From an uncultured bacterium (GTDB lineage Bacteria; Planctomycetota; UBA1135; GCA-002686595): DNA of 64,000 nucleotides. Location of the stretch: NCBI GenBank assembly GCA_938075305.1, contig CALJGV010000009.1:1-64000 (forward strand), given 5' to 3'. The translations under genes were made by a program, and so were the position numbers. Position 1 is the first letter of the stretch; every line of letters begins with the position of its first letter. The notes beneath the pieces are model-generated. The model saw only the letters and a list, made by a program, of their open reading frames with translations. It was not told the DNA's origin and did no database searches. Shown here piece by piece: positions 61,438 through 64,000 of the stretch.

Positions 61438-64000
61438 TCGCCCGCCGCTGCACCGTCACCCTTCGCGGCCTCCACGGCCGGCGCCTCGGCGTCAGTCGGG
61501 CCCTCCGCGACCGCCGGGATCCCACCGCCGCCGAAGCGTTCGGAGAGCCCCTGGATCATCCGGTAGAGCGACGGCGTGAGGACGAGGCCGAGGATCGTCG
61601 CGAGGATCATCCCGAAGAACACCGTGACGCCGAGGGCCACCCGCGAACCGGCGCCCGCGCCGGTGGCGAGGACCAGGGGCGCGGTGCCGAAGACGAAGGA
61701 GACCACGGTCATGAGGATCGGGCGGAAGCGCAGGCGCGAGGCCTCGATGGCCGCCGCGACCACGCCGAGGCCCGACTCCCGCTGCTCCTTCGCGAACTCC
61801 ACGATGAGGATCGCGTTCTTCGAGATGAGCGCGATCAGCAGCACGATGCCGATCTGGGTGTAGACGTTGTTCCCGAAGGGCGTGAGCATCGTGCCCAGCG
61901 CGGCCCCGAGCAGGCCCAGGGGCACGGCGAGGATGATGGCCACGGGGAGCATCCAGGACTCGTACTGGGCCGCCAGCACGAGGAACACGAGGAAGATCGC
62001 GAGGAGGAAGATCGCGCCGGCGCCGCCGGTGGCCTCCTTCTCCTGGTACGACAGGCCGTTCCAGGCGATCCCGAAGTTGGGGCCGGGGAGGACCTGGTCC
62101 TTCACCCCCTCGATGATGTCCAGCGACTGGCCCGAGCTGATGCCGGGCGCCGCGCTGCCCTTGATGGAGGCGCTGGGGTACAGGTTGAAGCGGACGATGG
62201 AGGCAGGCCCCACGCGCTCCTCCACCGTGGCCACCGAGGCCATGGGGACGATGCGCCCGTCGCTGGTGCCCATGCGCAGCTTGCCGATGTCCGACGGCAC
62301 CGAGCGCGTCTCCGACTCGCCCTGCAGGCGCACCTGGTAGGTCCGTCCGAACTCGTTGAAGTCGTTGGCGTAGGCGGAGCCCAGGTAGGTCTGGAGCGTG
62401 TTGAAGACCGTCTGCAGCGAGATCCCCATCTGCTTGACCTTGTCCCGGTCCACGTCAACGTAGAGCTGCGGCACCGTCGCGCGGAGGCCCGAGTTGACCC
62501 TCATCAGCGTGGGCTGCTCGTTGCCGGCGTCCACCAGGGCGTTGGCCGCCTTCGAGAGGTTCGCGATGCCGCCGCCGGCGCGGTCCTGCAGCTGCATGTC
62601 GAAGCCGCCGACCAGCCCCACGCCGGGGATGGAAGGCACGGGGAAGGCAAAGATCTGGGCGTCGGGGATCTGCTGGAAGCGCCCCATCAGCCCCATGATG
62701 ATCCCCCTCAGGCTGGTCTCCTTCGTCGTGCGTTCGTCCCAGGGATCGAGGGTCACGATGAAGCTCACCGTCGAGGAGCTCGCGGCGCCGTCGATCAGCG
62801 AGTAGCCGATCAGGGCCACGCTCGCGTCGACCCCGGGGGTCTTGTCGAGCACCGCGTCCACCTTCTGCCCCACCGCCCGGGTTCGCTCCTTGGAGGCTGC
62901 GTCGGGCAGCTGCGCCGAGACGATCAGGTAGCCCATGTCCTCCTGGGGCACGAAGCCCGTGGGGAGCTTGCTGAACGTGTAGCCCCCGGCGAAGACGACG
63001 CTGAGGAAGACCACGAGGCTGATGGCGAACTTGCGCACCGCCATGCCCACCACGCCCACGTAGCCCTTGGTCGCGAGGTCGAGCGTCCAGTTGAAGCCGC
63101 GGTAGAAGAAGTTCTTCTTCTGCTTCGAGGGCCGCATGAGGATCGCGCAGAGCGCGGGGCTCAGGCTCAGCGCGTTGATCGAGCTGAAGACCGTGGCCGC
63201 GGAGATGGTCAGGCCGAACTGCTTGAACATCACGCCGACCAGGCCCGGCATGAAGGACGTCGGGACGAAGACCGCGAGCAGGACGAGCGTGGTCGCCACG
63301 ATCGGCCCGGTCACCTCCTCCATCGCCTTGAGCGCGGCGTCCTTGCTGGAGAGCCCGGTGTCGATGTTCCGCGCCACGTTCTCCACCACCACGATCGCGT
63401 CGTCCACGACGATCCCGATGGCGAGCACGATGCCAAAGAGCGACAGCGTGTTGAGGGAGAAGCCCAGGGCCGACATCACCGCGAAGGTGCCGATCAGCGA
63501 GACCGGGATGGTCACCGCCGGGATCAGCGTCGCCCGGAAGTCCTGGAGGAAGATGAGGACGGTGAGGATGACCAGCAGCGCCGCGATGAAGAGGGTGCTG
63601 ATGATCTCCTGGATGGAGGCCCGCACGACGTCCGCGGCGTCGTAGGTGACCTGGGCGCTCAGGTCGTTCGGGAAGCTCGACCGGGTCGTCTCGATGAGCT
63701 TGGCGACCTGGTCCGAGATCTGGATGAGGTTGGCGCCGGGGAGCTGATAGATCGCGATGTTCGCGGCCGGCCGCCCGTTCAGGGACGAACCCATCACGTA
63801 GTTCTGGGCGCCGCGCTCGACCCGGGCGATGTCGCCCACGCGCAGGACGCGACCGTCCTTGCCGGTCCGGACGACGATGTTCTCGAACTCGGCGACGCTC
63901 ACGAGGCGGCCCTTGGTCGAGACGGTGTACTCGAAGGTGGTCCCCGCCGGAGCTGGGTCCTCGCCGATCTTGCCGGCCGCCACCTGCACGTTCTGCTCCT
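61434..64000 (-). CDS. RND (HAE1 family) efflux transporter, C-terminal 855 residues; 5' end outside window
   Basis: The frame is open to the window edge (first residues EQNVQVAAGKIG, aligning with the porter domain of AcrB), so about 170 to 200 N-terminal residues are missing. Seen are the TM4 acid motif GIVLAIGIVVDDAIVVVENV, SALSLSPALCAIL-like segments, periplasmic docking regions, and FLLAIFLVFLVLAAQYESWM. It is a proton-driven inner-membrane pump for drugs or other hydrophobic compounds. An accessory periplasmic adaptor gene is expected upstream, outside the window. C-terminal tail is Ala/Gly-rich. Confidence 0.93.
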   Translation of the reverse strand, partial: EQNVQVAAGKIGEDPAPAGTTFEYTVSTKGRLVSVAEFENIVVRTGKDGRVLRVGDIARVERGAQNYVMGSSLNGRPAANIAIYQLPGANLIQISDQVAKLIETTRSSFPNDLSAQVTYDAADVVRASIQEIISTLFIAALLVILTVLIFLQDFRATLIPAVTIPVSLIGTFAVMSALGFSLNTLSLFGIVLAIGIVVDDAIVVVENVARNIDTGLSSKDAALKAMEEVTGPIVATTLVLLAVFVPTSFMPGLVGVMFKQFGLTISAATVFSSINALSLSPALCAILMRPSKQKKNFFYRGFNWTLDLATKGYVGVVGMAVRKFAISLVVFLSVVFAGGYTFSKLPTGFVPQEDMGYLIVSAQLPDAASKERTRAVGQKVDAVLDKTPGVDASVALIGYSLIDGAASSSTVSFIVTLDPWDERTTKETSLRGIIMGLMGRFQQIPDAQIFAFPVPSIPGVGLVGGFDMQLQDRAGGGIANLSKAANALVDAGNEQPTLMRVNSGLRATVPQLYVDVDRDKVKQMGISLQTVFNTLQTYLGSAYANDFNEFGRTYQVRLQGESETRSVPSDIGKLRMGTSDGRIVPMASVATVEERVGPASIVRFNLYPSASIKGSAAPGISSGQSLDIIEGVKDQVLPGPNFGIAWNGLSYQEKEATGGAGAIFLLAIFLVFLVLAAQYESWMLPVAIILAVPLGLLGAALGTMLTPFGNNVYTQIGIVLLIALISKNAILIVEFAKEQRESGLGVVAAAIEASRLRFRPILMTVVSFVFGTAPLVLATGAGAGSRVALGVTVFFGMILATILGLVLTPSLYRMIQGLSERFGGGGIPAVAEGPTDAEAPAVEAAKGDGAAAGE

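Noticed and set aside
1..64000. CRISPR array, tRNA/rRNA gene, insertion sequence or prophage
   Set aside because: Reading for repeated spacered units, tRNA T-arm patterns and transposase or integrase motifs gave no convincing hit. The region looks like ordinary chromosome.

Overview
The window is a dense, GC-rich bacterial chromosome segment with no mobile element, CRISPR array, rRNA or tRNA that I could recognise. The gene content points to a Planctomycetota-like bacterium. It has a formylglycine sulfatase, a GH33 sialidase, secreted reprolysin-type metalloproteases, a DUF993 / sugar-phosphate-isomerase catabolic operon, and three secreted proteins that share a C-terminal domain of a kind I associate with uncultured marine planctomycetes. 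Lipoproteins, a C-terminal-Phe outer-membrane barrel, MCE/Mla lipid-transport genes and an RND pump indicate a two-membrane envelope. The lineage assignment is inference.

Layout. 1-7.8 kb: a gene tail, an HTH/transmembrane/coiled-coil protein, two metallopeptidases, two overlapping TM2 genes, a secreted thioredoxin-like protein, a class II photolyase and a secreted protein with the shared C-terminal domain. 7.9-14.1 kb: bifunctional NAD(P)HX repair enzyme, DUF1579, SRPBCC-SDR fusion, YheT-type hydrolase, beta-propeller protein. 14.2-17.1 kb: mraZ without its usual rsmH neighbour, divergent from an AraC regulator, followed by chalcone-isomerase-like and DUF493 proteins. 17.1-18.9 kb: sulfatase. 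18.9-28.8 kb: a fatty-acid beta-oxidation island (fadJ, fadI, tetR, fadE, an outer-membrane barrel, fadD). 28.9-36.7 kb: a lysophospholipid acyltransferase-like gene and a coupled operon of enolase-superfamily enzyme, old-yellow-enzyme reductase, Nramp-fold transporter lacking metal-site residues, DUF993 enzyme and Tat-exported sugar isomerase. 36.9-49.7 kb: a large secreted metalloprotease, the mlaE-mlaF-mlaD-pqiC-tdk run, a 1032-residue lipoprotein, a PLP enzyme plus nitrilase pair, and a CBS protein. 49.7-54.2 kb: NAD-dependent formate dehydrogenase fdhB-fdhA. 54.3-64 kb: sialidase, a second secreted metalloprotease, a thioredoxin-like lipoprotein with oxyR, a DUF2891 lipoprotein and an RND transporter cut by the window edge.

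The two strongest points are these. First, fdhA appears as two open frames only because an in-frame UGA (51415-51417) lies exactly at the catalytic Cys/Sec position, and a bacterial SECIS-like hairpin with apical loop GGUCU follows it, so this is very probably a selenoprotein. Second, the 30.3-36.7 kb operon couples an Nramp-fold transporter with none of the canonical metal ligands to four enzymes of carbohydrate or organic-acid type, which suggests an uncharacterised uptake and catabolism pathway.
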